A DNA stretch of 64,000 nucleotides from JBBREP01 sp963716525 (GCA_963716525.1 OY970315.1:4530536-4594535), one strand, 5' to 3'; counted from the stretch's first letter, positions 19,335 through 29,210 are shown. Translations and numbers: made by a program. Notes: generated from the letters alone by a model not told the origin.

Positions 19335-21141
19335 TGTCCGTACCGATCGATGCTCCCCACGCTACCAAGTCGTCGGCGATCCGTACGGCCTCGACCCAGT
19401 TGCCCGCGTCACGGTCGCGAACGAGCGCGTCGACCAACGTCTTGATCGCCGCACTACGCGTATCACCTGCCCGTAACATCGACGTCACGAGCCGCTGACT
19501 TGATGCCTCCACGAGATTGACGATCACCCGGTTCGCCAGCACTTCGTCGGTGTCGGTGCCGGTGGTGGGCTCTTCGACCGCGAGGCGGTGCAGCAGCGCG
19601 GACGTGCGCTCGTCGGCCGCCGCGATCGCCGCGTCGAAGGTCGCGGATCCGGCGAGCAGCTCGAACGCGGCGCGCAACCGCGCGTCGCCGAACAACGACG
19701 CGTGCACGTGGGGCGCCACCCGGCCGGGAGCGTTCACGATCCACCGCAACGCGTCGAGCTCGCGGCGATCGTAGGGCGCCGGCTTCGGTGCGCCGTCGTC
19801 GTCGGCGGCCGCACGCGCACCGATCGAGGGCTTCGCCCCCCGGCGCACCTTGGCAACCTCGTCGCGCAACCGCTGCACGTTGTCGGTGCGCAACGTGGCC
19901 GCGGCGCGCATCACGTATTCGTCGCGCACGAAATCGTTCGGATGCTGGGCGATGATCGCGACGGCTGCGTTCGCAGCACGCGCCTTGCCCTCGATGGTCG
20001 ACAGGTCGGCGCCTGCGAGCGCGCGGTCGAGGCGGAACTGTAGGAACGGTGTGGCGCCCTCGACCGCTTTGGTCAAGCGAGCCGGGTCGTCGCACCAGAG
20101 GTCACCGGGGTCGTGGCCGGCCGGGAGGTCGGCGACCTGGAACGCCACGTCGAAACGCTGCTCCCACTGGAAACAGCGTTCGGCCGCGGCCTGGCCCGCG
20201 GCGTCGGCGTCGTAGGCGAGCGTGATCTTGCGGGCGAGGTTCTTCAGGGTGACGAAGTGCTCGTCGGCGAGCGCGGTGCCGCACGTGGCGACCGCGTTCG
20301 GCACGCCGGCGAGATGGAAGGCCATCACGTCGGTGTAACCCTCGCAGATCACCACCTCGCCGCGCGCCACGATCTCGCCCTTGGCCCAATGCAGACCGTA
20401 GAGCAGCGTGCTCTTGCGGTAGATCGGCGTGTCCGCGGTGTTCTTGTACTTCGGCGGCGGCGCGACGCCGTTCGCGTCGGGCAGCGCCCGCACGCCGAAG
20501 CCCACCGCCTCGCCGCGACCGTCCCAGATCGGGAACATCAGACGATCGCGGAACGTGTCCTGCAGCTTGTTGGCGCGGTTGACGAACGCGAGGTTTGCAC
20601 CGACGATGTCGTCGCGCGAGAACTTCGCCGCCTGCAGGTGTCGCGCGAGGTCGTCGAACCCAGCCGGCGAGTAACCGAGCTTGAAACGGCGCGCCGCGTC
20701 GCCGTCGAATCCGCGGCTGCGCAGGTAGCCGCGGGCATTGCGCGCGTCGCCGGCCTCGAGCAGCCGCTCGTGGTAGAAGTCGATCGCGCTCGCCACCGCT
20801 TCGTGGAGCCGCTGCTTGCGCAGGCGCTCCTTGGAGAAGTTGGCGTCGTCGTAGCGCAGTTGGATACCGGCGCGAGCAGCCAATCGCTCGACCGCGCCCA
20901 CGAAGTCGAGGTGCTCCACCTCGCGGACGAACGTGATCGCGTCGCCGCTCTTCTGGCAGCCGAAGCAGTGCCACACCGCGAGCTCCGGGTTCACCGAGAA
21001 GCTCGGCGTCTTCTCCTTGTGGAACGGGCACAGACCGCTGAAGCGACGCCCCACCCGACGAAGCGCGACGTGCTCACGGATGAGGTCAACGAGGTCGGTC
21101 GTCTCCCGGACCCGCTGCACGTCCTCGTCGAGGATGCCCAT
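19309..21141 (-). CDS. dnaG: DNA primase DnaG
   Basis: 610 residues in one frame. The N-terminal zinc-binding domain has CPFHKEKTPSF and HCFGCQKSGD. The TOPRIM domain follows with EGYTDVMAFH and YDADAAGQAAA, then the C-terminal helical domain that binds the DnaB helicase. It synthesises RNA primers at the replication fork. It lies between dgt (23 nt upstream) and rpoD (26-nt overlap), an arrangement known in actinobacteria. Confidence 0.95.
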   Translation of the reverse strand: MGILDEDVQRVRETTDLVDLIREHVALRRVGRRFSGLCPFHKEKTPSFSVNPELAVWHCFGCQKSGDAITFVREVEHLDFVGAVERLAARAGIQLRYDDANFSKERLRKQRLHEAVASAIDFYHERLLEAGDARNARGYLRSRGFDGDAARRFKLGYSPAGFDDLARHLQAAKFSRDDIVGANLAFVNRANKLQDTFRDRLMFPIWDGRGEAVGFGVRALPDANGVAPPPKYKNTADTPIYRKSTLLYGLHWAKGEIVARGEVVICEGYTDVMAFHLAGVPNAVATCGTALADEHFVTLKNLARKITLAYDADAAGQAAAERCFQWEQRFDVAFQVADLPAGHDPGDLWCDDPARLTKAVEGATPFLQFRLDRALAGADLSTIEGKARAANAAVAIIAQHPNDFVRDEYVMRAAATLRTDNVQRLRDEVAKVRRGAKPSIGARAAADDDGAPKPAPYDRRELDALRWIVNAPGRVAPHVHASLFGDARLRAAFELLAGSATFDAAIAAADERTSALLHRLAVEEPTTGTDTDEVLANRVIVNLVEASSQRLVTSMLRAGDTRSAAIKTLVDALVRDRDAGNWVEAVRIADDLVAWGASIGTDSGEHRGRE

Positions 21142-21164
21142 CGGCCGAGGCTAGAGCGGGGGCG

Positions 21165-22253
21165 CTACACGCCGCTCGGCAGCGCGTCGAGACGCCAGCC
21201 GAGTAGCTCGACGCCGAGCGCGAGCGCGTACCGGTCGGTCATCCCCGACACGTAGCGCACCGCGATCGCCGCGGTGGCGGGTGTGCCGGCTTGCAGCGCC
21301 GGCGACCAGCCGGTGGCGTCGTGCGGGAGGCGAACCGGCGCATCGACGAAGTAGTCGACGAGGCCGCGCAGCAGCGCGATGACGCGCTCGGCCTGCCGGG
21401 CCGATGCCGGCCGCAGGTAGATCCGATCGAAGTTGAACGCACGGAACTGGGCGAGCGCGGTGGCGTACGGCTCGCGCATCGCCACCCGACCCGTGGCGTC
21501 GACGCCGTCGAGCACCGCGTGCACGAAACGGCCGATCTGCTCGCCTCGGGCCCGGCCGACGACGTCGGCCACCGAACCGGGCAGGTCGTCGGCGGTGAGG
21601 ATCCCGGCGCGCATGGCGTCCTCGAAGTCGTGACACACGTAGGCGATGCGATCGGCCCAGGCCACGACCTCGCCTTCGGGCGTCGCCGGCGCCGGGCGGC
21701 GCCACGAGTGGTTGCGGACGCCGTCGAGCGTCTCGGCACACAAGTTGAGCGGCGCCAGCGTGACGTCGGCCCCGAACACCGCGTGGTCGTAGCCGCCGGG
21801 CAGGTACGGCGACAGCGCCTCCTCGCTCGCGTGGCCGGCCGGGCCGTGCCCGCAGTCGTGCGCCAGCGCGATTGCCTCGACGAGCGGCACGCAGAGTGCG
21901 ATGGCCCGGGCGATGCCTGTGGCGACCTGGGCCACCTCGATGGCGTGGGTCATACGGGTGCGCAGATGGTCGTCCTCGGGCGCCACGAACACCTGGCACT
22001 TGCCCGCGAGCCGCCGCCAGGGCCGCGAGTGCTTGATCCGGTCGAGGTCGCGCTCGAAGCACAGACGGTACGGATCCGGCGATTCTGGACGGGCCCGCGT
22101 CCCCGCACCGACCGGCCGGGTGGCACCGGGCGCGAGCGCGCCGTCGAGGGTCGCTTCCCGCTCCTCTCGCCGCAGCACCCCACCACCCACATAGGCCGCG
22201 GCGCCGGCGTGGGCCACACCCACGTCCCCGTCCGTGACTTTCGGTGAGCTCAT
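21165..22253 (-). CDS. dgt: Deoxyguanosinetriphosphate triphosphohydrolase-like HD protein
   Basis: 362 residues from an ATG. The HD metal site is clear: RMTHAIEVAQVA (first His), then LAHDCGHGPAGHASEE (the HD pair), and WADRIAYVCHD for the last Asp. The start of the core, DLDRIKHSRPWRRLAGKCQV, is typical of dGTPase-like proteins that split dNTPs to nucleoside and triphosphate. It is first in an operon with dnaG and rpoD, which links dNTP control to replication. Substrate preference cannot be read from the sequence. Confidence 0.88.
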   Translation of the reverse strand: MSSPKVTDGDVGVAHAGAAAYVGGGVLRREEREATLDGALAPGATRPVGAGTRARPESPDPYRLCFERDLDRIKHSRPWRRLAGKCQVFVAPEDDHLRTRMTHAIEVAQVATGIARAIALCVPLVEAIALAHDCGHGPAGHASEEALSPYLPGGYDHAVFGADVTLAPLNLCAETLDGVRNHSWRRPAPATPEGEVVAWADRIAYVCHDFEDAMRAGILTADDLPGSVADVVGRARGEQIGRFVHAVLDGVDATGRVAMREPYATALAQFRAFNFDRIYLRPASARQAERVIALLRGLVDYFVDAPVRLPHDATGWSPALQAGTPATAAIAVRYVSGMTDRYALALGVELLGWRLDALPSGV

Positions 22254-22315
22254 GGTGCGACCGTACCAACCGCTTCGGACAGCCTCCCGCGCGGGCCGCG
22301 ATGGCGGCGCCGGCG

Positions 22316-24964
22316 CTACGCGGTGGAGCTCTGGCCGGCGCTCTCGAGCGCGGCGTGGGCCGCGGCGAGGCGGGCGATCGGCACGCGGTACGGCGAGCAG
22401 CTCACGTAGTCGAGACCGACCTCGTGGCAGAACGCGATCGACGGCGGGTTGCCGCCGTGCTCGCCGCAGATGCCGAGCTTGATCCCCGGCCGGCCCGCGC
22501 GACCCTCCTCGACCGCCATCCGCACCAACCGGCCGACGCCCTCACGATCAAGCTCCTCGAACGGGCTCACGCGCAACAGCTTGCGCTCCAGGTAGGCCGG
22601 CATCATGCGACTCTCCACATCGTCACGGCTGAACCCGAACGTCATCTGCGTGAGGTCGTTCGTGCCGAAGCTGAAGAACTCGGCGACCTCCGCGATCTCT
22701 CCGGCGGTGAGCGCGGCCCTTGGCGTCTCGATCATCGTGCCCACGAGATAGTCGACCGGTTGGCGCTCCTCGGCGACCACGGCGTCGGCCTCTTCACGCG
22801 TCCACTGCTCCAGCAGCGCGAGCTCCTCGCGGTTCACGATGAGCGGGATCATGATCTCGACGATCGGGTTGCCGCCCGCAGCCTTGCGCCGGCACGCCGC
22901 CTGCATCAGCGCCCGCACCTGCATGCGGTAGAGGCCCGGCTTCATGATGCCGAGACGGCAGCCACGAGTGCCGAGCATCGGGTTGAACTCCTGCCACGAG
23001 CGCGCCGCGGCGAAGAGCACCTTGTCCTGCTCGGTGAGCTCGCCGCGGGCCTCCTTGGCCACGAGCTCCTCGATGTCGGGAAGGAACTCGTGCAGCGGCG
23101 GGTCGAGCAGCCGGACGGTCACGGGCAGGCCGTCCATCGCCTCCAAGATCCCGACGAAGTCGCTGAGCTGCTGCACGCGCAGTGCCTCGAGCGCCGCTTC
23201 CTCCTCGACGGGGTCGGTGGCGAGGATCATGCGCTGCACGATCGGGAGGCGGTCACCGAGGAACATGTGCTCGGTGCGGCACAGACCGATGCCCTCGGCG
23301 CCGAACTCGCGGGCGCGCACGGCGTCTTCGGGCAGGTCGGCGTTCGTGCGCACCTTCAAGCGGCGCAGCTTGTCGGCCCAGCCGAGCACGATGGCGAAGT
23401 CGCCGGTGGGTTCGGGTGTCACCACGGGCACCTCGCCGAGCACGACCTCGCCGGTGGTGCCCGACAGGGAGATCACGTCACCCTCGTGCACCACGGTGCC
23501 GCCGACGGTGAACTGTTTCGCGCCCACGTCGATCTTCAGCGCGTCGGCACCGCAGATCGCCGGCGTGCCCATGCCGCGCGCGACGACGGCGGCGTGCGAC
23601 ACCAGACCGCCGCGGCTCGTGAGGATTCCCTCCGCTGCGATCATGCCGTGCAGGTCGTCGGGCGACGTCTCGGGCCTCACGAGGATGACGTTCTCCCCGT
23701 CCTCGTGCGCGGCCTCGGCTTCGTCGGCGGTGAAGTACACCTTGCCCACTGCGGCGCCGGGCGACGCATTGAGACCCTTCGCGAGCACCGTGTAGTCGGC
23801 CGTCGTGTCGAACTGTGGATGCAGTAGCTGGTCGAGTTGGGCGGGCGTGACACGCTGGACTCCCTGCCGCTCGTCGATCATGCCCTCGCCCTGCATCTCG
23901 ACGGCCATCCGCAGCGCCGCCGCGGCGGTGCGCTTCCCCACACGCGTCTGCAACAGGAACAGGCGCCGCTGCTCGATCGTGAACTCGATGTCGCACATGT
24001 CGTGGTAGTGCTGCTCGAGGGTGTGCATCACGTCGAGCAGTTGCCGGTGGCAATCCGGGAAGTCGTTCGCCATCGCGTCGAGCGGCTCGGTGATGCGGAT
24101 GCCGGCCACGACGTCCTCGCCCTGCGCGTTCGCGAGGAAGTCGCCGTACGGCTTGCGCTCGCCGGTGCTGGGGTTGCGTGTGAACGCCACGCCGGTACCG
24201 GAGTCGTCGCCCTTGTTGCCGAACACCATCGCCTGCACGTTCACCGCGGTGCCGAGATCGTCGGGGATCTTCTCCATGCGCCGGTAATCGCGCGCGCGCC
24301 GGCCGTTCCAGCTGCGGAACACCGCCTCGATCGCATAGCGCAACTGCTCGAGCGGCGCCTCCGGGAACGCCACACCGGCCTCGTCCTGCACGATGCCCTT
24401 GAACGTGCCGACGAGACCCCGCAGCGCCTCGGGCGTGAGCTTCGTATCGTTCTCGACGCCTTCGCGCTCGACCAGGTCGTGCAGCGCCTCCTCGAAGATC
24501 TCGCCGGGCACATCGAGCACGATCTTGCCGAACATCTGCACGAAGCGGCGGTAGCTGTCGTACGCGAAGCGTTCGTTCGACGTCTGCTTGGCGATACCTT
24601 GCACCGACTCGTCGTTGAGGCCGAGGTTGAGGACGGTGTCCATCATGCCCGGCATCGAGAACGGTGCACCCGAGCGCACGCTCACCAGCAACGGATCGGC
24701 GCCGTCACCGAGGCGCTTGCCCATCGTGTGCTCGAGGGCCTCTCGTGCCGCCGACACCTGGTCCATGAGGTCGGGCGGCAACACGTTGCCGCGGCTCATG
24801 AAGTCGTTGCACGCCGCGGTGGTGATCGTGAACCCGGGCGGAACCGGTAGCCCGAGGTTCGTCATCTCGGCGAGGTTCGCACCCTTGCCGCCCAGCAGGT
24901 ACTTCTGGTCCCGGTTGCCCTCGGCGAACGCGTAGACCCATTTGGTGGCGGTAGTGGTTGACAC
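22316..24964 (-). CDS. ppdK: Pyruvate, phosphate dikinase
   Basis: 882 residues from a GTG at 24964 (AAGGGA upstream), in one frame. The N-terminal ATP-grasp domain starts with LLGGKGANLAEMTNLGLPVPPGFT. The central phosphohistidine domain has TSRGGLVSHAAVVARGMG with the catalytic His. The C-terminal TIM barrel carries GIGLCRTEHMF and GICGEHGGNP. It interconverts pyruvate, ATP and phosphate with PEP, AMP and pyrophosphate, and allows gluconeogenic or PPi-based glycolytic flow. The frame stays open upstream into the J-like gene, but that part is non-coding in this frame. It lies 14 nt downstream of the J-like/RDD gene. Confidence 0.94.
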   Translation of the reverse strand: MSTTTATKWVYAFAEGNRDQKYLLGGKGANLAEMTNLGLPVPPGFTITTAACNDFMSRGNVLPPDLMDQVSAAREALEHTMGKRLGDGADPLLVSVRSGAPFSMPGMMDTVLNLGLNDESVQGIAKQTSNERFAYDSYRRFVQMFGKIVLDVPGEIFEEALHDLVEREGVENDTKLTPEALRGLVGTFKGIVQDEAGVAFPEAPLEQLRYAIEAVFRSWNGRRARDYRRMEKIPDDLGTAVNVQAMVFGNKGDDSGTGVAFTRNPSTGERKPYGDFLANAQGEDVVAGIRITEPLDAMANDFPDCHRQLLDVMHTLEQHYHDMCDIEFTIEQRRLFLLQTRVGKRTAAAALRMAVEMQGEGMIDERQGVQRVTPAQLDQLLHPQFDTTADYTVLAKGLNASPGAAVGKVYFTADEAEAAHEDGENVILVRPETSPDDLHGMIAAEGILTSRGGLVSHAAVVARGMGTPAICGADALKIDVGAKQFTVGGTVVHEGDVISLSGTTGEVVLGEVPVVTPEPTGDFAIVLGWADKLRRLKVRTNADLPEDAVRAREFGAEGIGLCRTEHMFLGDRLPIVQRMILATDPVEEEAALEALRVQQLSDFVGILEAMDGLPVTVRLLDPPLHEFLPDIEELVAKEARGELTEQDKVLFAAARSWQEFNPMLGTRGCRLGIMKPGLYRMQVRALMQAACRRKAAGGNPIVEIMIPLIVNREELALLEQWTREEADAVVAEERQPVDYLVGTMIETPRAALTAGEIAEVAEFFSFGTNDLTQMTFGFSRDDVESRMMPAYLERKLLRVSPFEELDREGVGRLVRMAVEEGRAGRPGIKLGICGEHGGNPPSIAFCHEVGLDYVSCSPYRVPIARLAAAHAALESAGQSSTA

Positions 24965-24978
24965 GGGACGTTCCCTTC

Positions 24979-26077
24979 TCAGCCCTGGACGACGACGGTG
25001 TGCGCGAGGCGGTCGTGCCAGCCCTGGCGCTTGGGGTTGCGCGAGAAGCTCGTGACACCGAAGATCGCGACGATCCACGCGATCTGCGCCAGCTGGCCGA
25101 GGAACACGCCGGCCAGCACGATGAAGCCGAAGATCGCGCCGTAGCGCACGAAGCTCGCCTGCCAGCCCGCCGGCGTGACCGCATCCTCCTTCATGAGGCG
25201 GATCTTGCGCGTCGCCTTGCCGAACGTGCGGCCCGTGAGTGCGCTCGGCACTGCGAACACGAGCAGCGCGAGCACACCGGCGACGACGAGCGTCGCCCGG
25301 CTGAGCGGATCGAGCAACGAGCGCGCCCGGTTCTGCTCCTTCTGGTCGGTGTCGAACTGCTTCTCCCACTTCGCCTTCTGCGCGTTGTACGTCTTCTTGT
25401 CGGCCGCCGAGGTGCCCTTGGCGTCGCGCAGCTTGATGAACTTGTCGATGTTCGGCTGGTCCTCGTTGTCGAGCTTCTTCTGCATATCGTCGATGTACTT
25501 GTTGATCTCCTTGCCCGTCTGGTACGTGGTCGTCTTTTTTGCCTTGACGTCGACGACCTTGACCGCCGCCGGTATCGACGTGTCGGTCTTGCCGTCGGAG
25601 AGCTTCTGGGCGACGAAGCTCACACCCACGACGAGGATCAACACGGACAGGACCGCATCGGCCACGAGCGAGAACGCGCGGTCGCGGTTCGAAGCGAGCG
25701 GCACGCCGTTGACCTCGGCCGTCTGCAGTACGGCCTCCCGAGCCGGCCGGTTCTGCCGTTCGCGGCTGTTGCGGCCGCGCGCCGAGCCGCCGCGTCGTCG
25801 ACGAGCCACGCCCGTTCGACGTTCCGCGGGTGGCGCCGACGAGCTCGGGCACGATCACGTCGTCGTCAGCCTTTGCCGCGGCGAGCTGGCCGTCGTAACG
25901 GGAGCGCTGCGCGCTGTCGGACAGCACGTTCCAGGCGCGGTTCAGTTGGGCCGCGCTCGTGCGGCCCGCATCGCTGTCGTCGAGCTCGCTGCGGCGCGAG
26001 CGGTACGCGTCGCGGATGGTGTCGCGGTCGGCGTCGGGGGAGACGCCGATCAGCGAGTAGTAGTCGTCGACAGGCAT
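24979..26077 (-). CDS. J-domain-like / RDD membrane protein (frame broken once)
   Basis: A restored protein of about 365 residues. Residues 1-65 resemble a J domain: DDYYSLIGVSPDADRDTIRDAY, then NRAWNVLSDSAQRSRYD. The HPD tripeptide that stimulates Hsp70 is absent (SELDDSD stands there). The C-terminal part is an RDD-family membrane domain: NRDRAFSLVADAVLSVLIL (helix 1), two further helices, and KRQGWHDRLAHTVVV at the end. Between helices 1 and 2 is an unusual Lys/Asp-rich, coiled-coil-like insert of about 110 residues. One extra base near 25828-25830 separates the parts; without it there would be two genes. It sits between glyS and ppdK, and its function is unknown. Confidence 0.65.
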
Positions 26078-26119
26078 GGCTCGATCAGTCCTCGCATCGG
26101 GTGGGGCGGCACGGCACGG

Positions 26120-27433
26120 TCAGCCGTCCAGACGTTCGCGCAGGTGCCCGAGCAGGTCGGCGACCGGCACCCGCACCTGCTCCATGGAATCGCGCTCGCG
26201 GATCGTGACGGCGTGGTCGTCGAGCGACTCGAAGTCGATCGTGACGCAGTAGGGCGTGCCGATCTCGTCGAACCGGCGATAGCGTCGGCCGATCGCGCCG
26301 GCCGTGTCGGTGTCGATCTGGAAGTGGGGTCGCAACGCCGACGCGATCTCGTTCGTGAGCGGCTGCAGCTCGGCTTTCTTCGAGAGCGGCAACACCGCGA
26401 CCTTGACCGGGGCGAGCCGGTGGTGGAGCCGCAGCACGGTGCGCTTCTCGCCCTGCACCTCGTCCTCGTCGTACGCGGCGAGCAGGAACGCGAGCGTCGC
26501 GCGATCGGCGCCCGCCGCCGGCTCGACCACGTACGGCACGTACTTCGTGCTCGACTCCTGGTCGAAGTACACGAGCTCCTCGCCCGAGGACTCGGCGTGG
26601 CGCGTGAGGTCGAAATCGGTGCGCTGCGCGACGCCCTCGAGCTCGCCCCAGCCCCACGGGTACTCGAACTCGATGTCGCTGGTGCCGGTGGAATAGTGGC
26701 TCAGCTCGTCGGCATCGTGCGGGCGGATCCGCAGCTTGGCCGGCGGGATACCGAGCCCGGTGTACCAGTCGTGACGGTGCTGCACCCAGTACTCGAACCA
26801 CTTCGGGCTCTCTTCGGGCGGCACGAAGTACTCCATCTCCATCTGCTCGAACTCACGCGTGCGGAAGATGAAGTTGCCGGGCGTGATCTCGTTGCGGAAG
26901 CTCTTGCCGATCTGCGCGATGCCGAACGGCGGCTTCTTGCGCGTCGTGGTGAGCACGTTCTTGAAGTTGACGAAGATGCCCTGGGCCGTCTCGGGCCGCA
27001 GGTACGCGACGTTGGCATCCGATTCCACCGGACCCACGTGGGTCTCGAACATCAGGTTGAACTGGCGCGCCTCGGTGAAGGTGTCGTGGGCGCCGCAGTT
27101 GGGGCAGGTGTGCAGGTCGGCGAGATGGTCGCTGCGGAACCGCTCCTTGCAGTTGCGGCAGTCGACGAGCGGGTCGGTGAACGTGGCGACGTGACCGCTC
27201 GCCTCCCACACCTTCGGGTGCATCAGGATGGCGGCGTCGATACCCACGACGTCGTCACGCAGCTGCACCATCGAGCGCCACCACGCCTCCTTGACGTTGC
27301 GCTTGAGCAGCACGCCGAGCGGCCCGTAGTCCCACGTGGAGCGGAAGCCGCCGTAGATGTCGCTCGACGGGAACACCAGCCCGCGCCGCTTGCACAGGTT
27401 GACGACACGTTCCATCAGGTCGGGCGGGGCCAT
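26120..27433 (-). CDS. glyS: Glycyl-tRNA synthetase, alpha2 type
   Basis: 437 residues, class II synthetase: motif 1 in FPSSDIYGGFRSTWDYGP, motif 2 in FRNEITPGNFIFRTREFEQMEMEYF, motif 3 near GSRVE-type sequence at EPAAGADRATLAF, and a C-terminal anticodon-binding domain (KVAVLPLSKK). A small CxxC pair (CRNC, CPNC) forms a zinc-like insertion. It charges tRNA-Gly. It is intact and is first in a likely run with the J-like/RDD gene and ppdK. No T-box leader fits in the 59 bp before recO. Confidence 0.94.
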   Translation of the reverse strand: MAPPDLMERVVNLCKRRGLVFPSSDIYGGFRSTWDYGPLGVLLKRNVKEAWWRSMVQLRDDVVGIDAAILMHPKVWEASGHVATFTDPLVDCRNCKERFRSDHLADLHTCPNCGAHDTFTEARQFNLMFETHVGPVESDANVAYLRPETAQGIFVNFKNVLTTTRKKPPFGIAQIGKSFRNEITPGNFIFRTREFEQMEMEYFVPPEESPKWFEYWVQHRHDWYTGLGIPPAKLRIRPHDADELSHYSTGTSDIEFEYPWGWGELEGVAQRTDFDLTRHAESSGEELVYFDQESSTKYVPYVVEPAAGADRATLAFLLAAYDEDEVQGEKRTVLRLHHRLAPVKVAVLPLSKKAELQPLTNEIASALRPHFQIDTDTAGAIGRRYRRFDEIGTPYCVTIDFESLDDHAVTIRERDSMEQVRVPVADLLGHLRERLDG

Positions 27434-27492
27434 GAGCCCACCAAACTACCGGCCACCTGGGCCTCTACCCGGAGCGGGTATCTAATACCGCA

Positions 27493-28209
27493 TCACAGCA
27501 GGACCGCGCTCTTGATCCGGCGCTCGAGGAAGTGCTCGATGGCGGTGAGCCCGAGCCGTTCGACGTCGTGTGCGGCGAGGCTGGGTTCCTCGGCGAGTGC
27601 CGCGTGCAGCCCGCCGCCGAGGATGAGGCCGAGCAGCGTGAAGGCCTCGGGGGACAGCCGCCGGCCGCCGCCGATGGCGCAGCGCTCGCACAGGCCGCCG
27701 CCCTCGTCGAGGTCGAACGACACGAGTGGCGGTGGCGCGTCGCAGCGCGCGCAGCTGTCGAGCCTCGGCTCGTAGCCCTCGAGCGCGAGCAGCTTCCAGA
27801 AGAACGCCGGCGTGACGATCGGGTTGCGCAGCTCGGCCAGCGTGCGCAGCGCGCCGGTGAGCATCCGGAAGATCGCCGGATTCGCCTGGCGCTCCTCGCT
27901 GAGATGGTCGACGGCTTCGAGCATCGGCACCGCGTGGGTGAGCAGCCCGTAGCGCTCGCGCAGCGCGTGGTTCGACTCGACCGTCTCGCACTGGGTGACG
28001 ACGTCGAGCTCACGGCCGGCGTAGAGCTGCAGCGCGACGTGGCTCGTGGGCTCGAGGCGCGACCCGAACTTGCTCTGCGTGCGGCGGATCCCCTTGGCGA
28101 CCGCGCGCACCTTGCCGTGGCCCTGCGTGAAGATCGTGACGATGCGATCGGCCTCACCGAGCTTGATCGTGCGCAGCACGACGCCCTGATCTCGATACAG
28201 GCCAGGCAT
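27493..28209 (-). CDS. recO: DNA repair protein RecO
   Basis: 238 residues from an ATG: an N-terminal OB fold (YRDQGVVLRTIKLGEADRIVTIF), a helical middle, and a zinc site made by CARC and CERC. RecO loads RecA with RecR and RecF at gaps. The order uppS then recO on the same strand matches other actinobacteria. The 158 bp between them contains the long hairpin repeat described separately. Confidence 0.92.
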   Translation of the reverse strand: MPGLYRDQGVVLRTIKLGEADRIVTIFTQGHGKVRAVAKGIRRTQSKFGSRLEPTSHVALQLYAGRELDVVTQCETVESNHALRERYGLLTHAVPMLEAVDHLSEERQANPAIFRMLTGALRTLAELRNPIVTPAFFWKLLALEGYEPRLDSCARCDAPPPLVSFDLDEGGGLCERCAIGGGRRLSPEAFTLLGLILGGGLHAALAEEPSLAAHDVERLGLTAIEHFLERRIKSAVLL

Positions 28210-28264
28210 GACGACACGAGTGTAGTTACACGCGAGTAGCCCCCACCCCCTTTCGGCACCCACG

Positions 28265-28324
28265 CCCTCCACCATGCGTCGTTTGGGACCGCTATTTGGT
28301 ACCCAAACGACGCATGGTGGAGGG
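28265..28324. repeat. Long perfect palindrome, copy 1 of a dispersed 40-bp repeat
   Basis: Perfect 23-bp arms (28265-28287 and 28302-28324) around a 14-nt loop. The core is TGCGTCGTTTGGGACC, GCTATTT, GGTACCCAAACGACGCA. The same 40-bp core occurs again at 49286-49325 in the opposite orientation with one mismatch. It lies between uppS and recO. There is no T-tract, so a plain intrinsic terminator is unlikely. It looks like a REP-type or small mobile palindrome. Confidence 0.85.
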
Positions 28325-28367
28325 AGGTTGGCGGCGATTTGGCGGGTGGAGGGGGCCGGCGGCGACG

Positions 28368-29123
28368 TCAGATCGACCCGAAGCGCCGCTCGCGGGCCTG
28401 GAACTCGCGTACCGCGTCGAACAGGTGCTCGCGCCGGAAGTCGGGCCACAGCGTGTCGGTGAAGTAGAGCTCGGAGTAGGCGATCTCCCACAGCAGGTAG
28501 TTGGAGATGCGGTACTCCCCCGACGTGCGCACGAGCATGTCGGGATCCGGCATGTCCGGCGCGTAGAGGTACCGGCGCATCGTCTTCTCGTCGATGCGAT
28601 CCGGTCGCAACGCACCCCGCTCGACGTCGGCGGCCAGGCGGCGCACGCCGTCGACGAGCTCGGCACGCCCTCCGTAGTTGAACGCGAACGTCAACGTGAG
28701 ACGGCGGTTCCCCTCCGTCAACGCCTCGGCCTCCTCGATCCGCCGGCGCAAGCGCCCGGGCACGCGGCCACCTCGCCGGCCGATGAAACGCACCCGCACC
28801 CCCTTGCCGTGCAGCTCGTCGCGGCGGCGCAGCAAGATCTGCTCGTTGAAGTTCATGAGGAAGCGCACCTCTTCGAGCGGCCGGCGCCAGTTCTCGGTGG
28901 AGAACGCGTAGACCGTCATCCACTCGATGCCGAGCTCGAGCGCGCCCTCCACCGTGTCGAAGAGTGCTTCCTCGCCCGCCGCATGGCCTTCGGTGCGCTT
29001 CAAGCCCCGGCGCTGCGCCCAGCGGCCGTTGCCGTCCATCACGATCGCGACGTGCTTCGGCAGGTGCCGCCTGTCGATCGGTTCTGGATTTGCTCCGCCG
29101 CGCTCCGCTGCGAGCTCGCTCAT
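28368..29123 (-). CDS. uppS: Isoprenyl (undecaprenyl/decaprenyl) diphosphate synthase
   Basis: 251 residues from an ATG. It has all cis-prenyltransferase motifs: HVAIVMDGNGRWA (with the catalytic Asp), AFSTENWRRP, FAFNYGGRAEL, and DMLVRTSGEYRISNYLLWEIAYSELYF. It extends allylic diphosphates with isopentenyl diphosphate to make the lipid carrier for peptidoglycan and other polymers. The product chain length cannot be told from the sequence. It is divergent from the lipid kinase gene. Confidence 0.94.
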   Translation of the reverse strand: MSELAAERGGANPEPIDRRHLPKHVAIVMDGNGRWAQRRGLKRTEGHAAGEEALFDTVEGALELGIEWMTVYAFSTENWRRPLEEVRFLMNFNEQILLRRRDELHGKGVRVRFIGRRGGRVPGRLRRRIEEAEALTEGNRRLTLTFAFNYGGRAELVDGVRRLAADVERGALRPDRIDEKTMRRYLYAPDMPDPDMLVRTSGEYRISNYLLWEIAYSELYFTDTLWPDFRREHLFDAVREFQARERRFGSI

Positions 29124-29210
29124 GCTCCGTGTTGTACCGCACCGCCGCCCGCTCGCCGCGCCTGATCCGGTGATCGCGCGCAATCTCCACGTACGCGTAC
29201 GCTCTCGGGC

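Noticed and set aside
22316..26077. A 1253-residue fusion of a J-like domain to pyruvate phosphate dikinase
   Set aside because: Between the two domains the frame is an out-of-frame reading of the RDD gene. PPDK has its own GTG and RBS at 24964.
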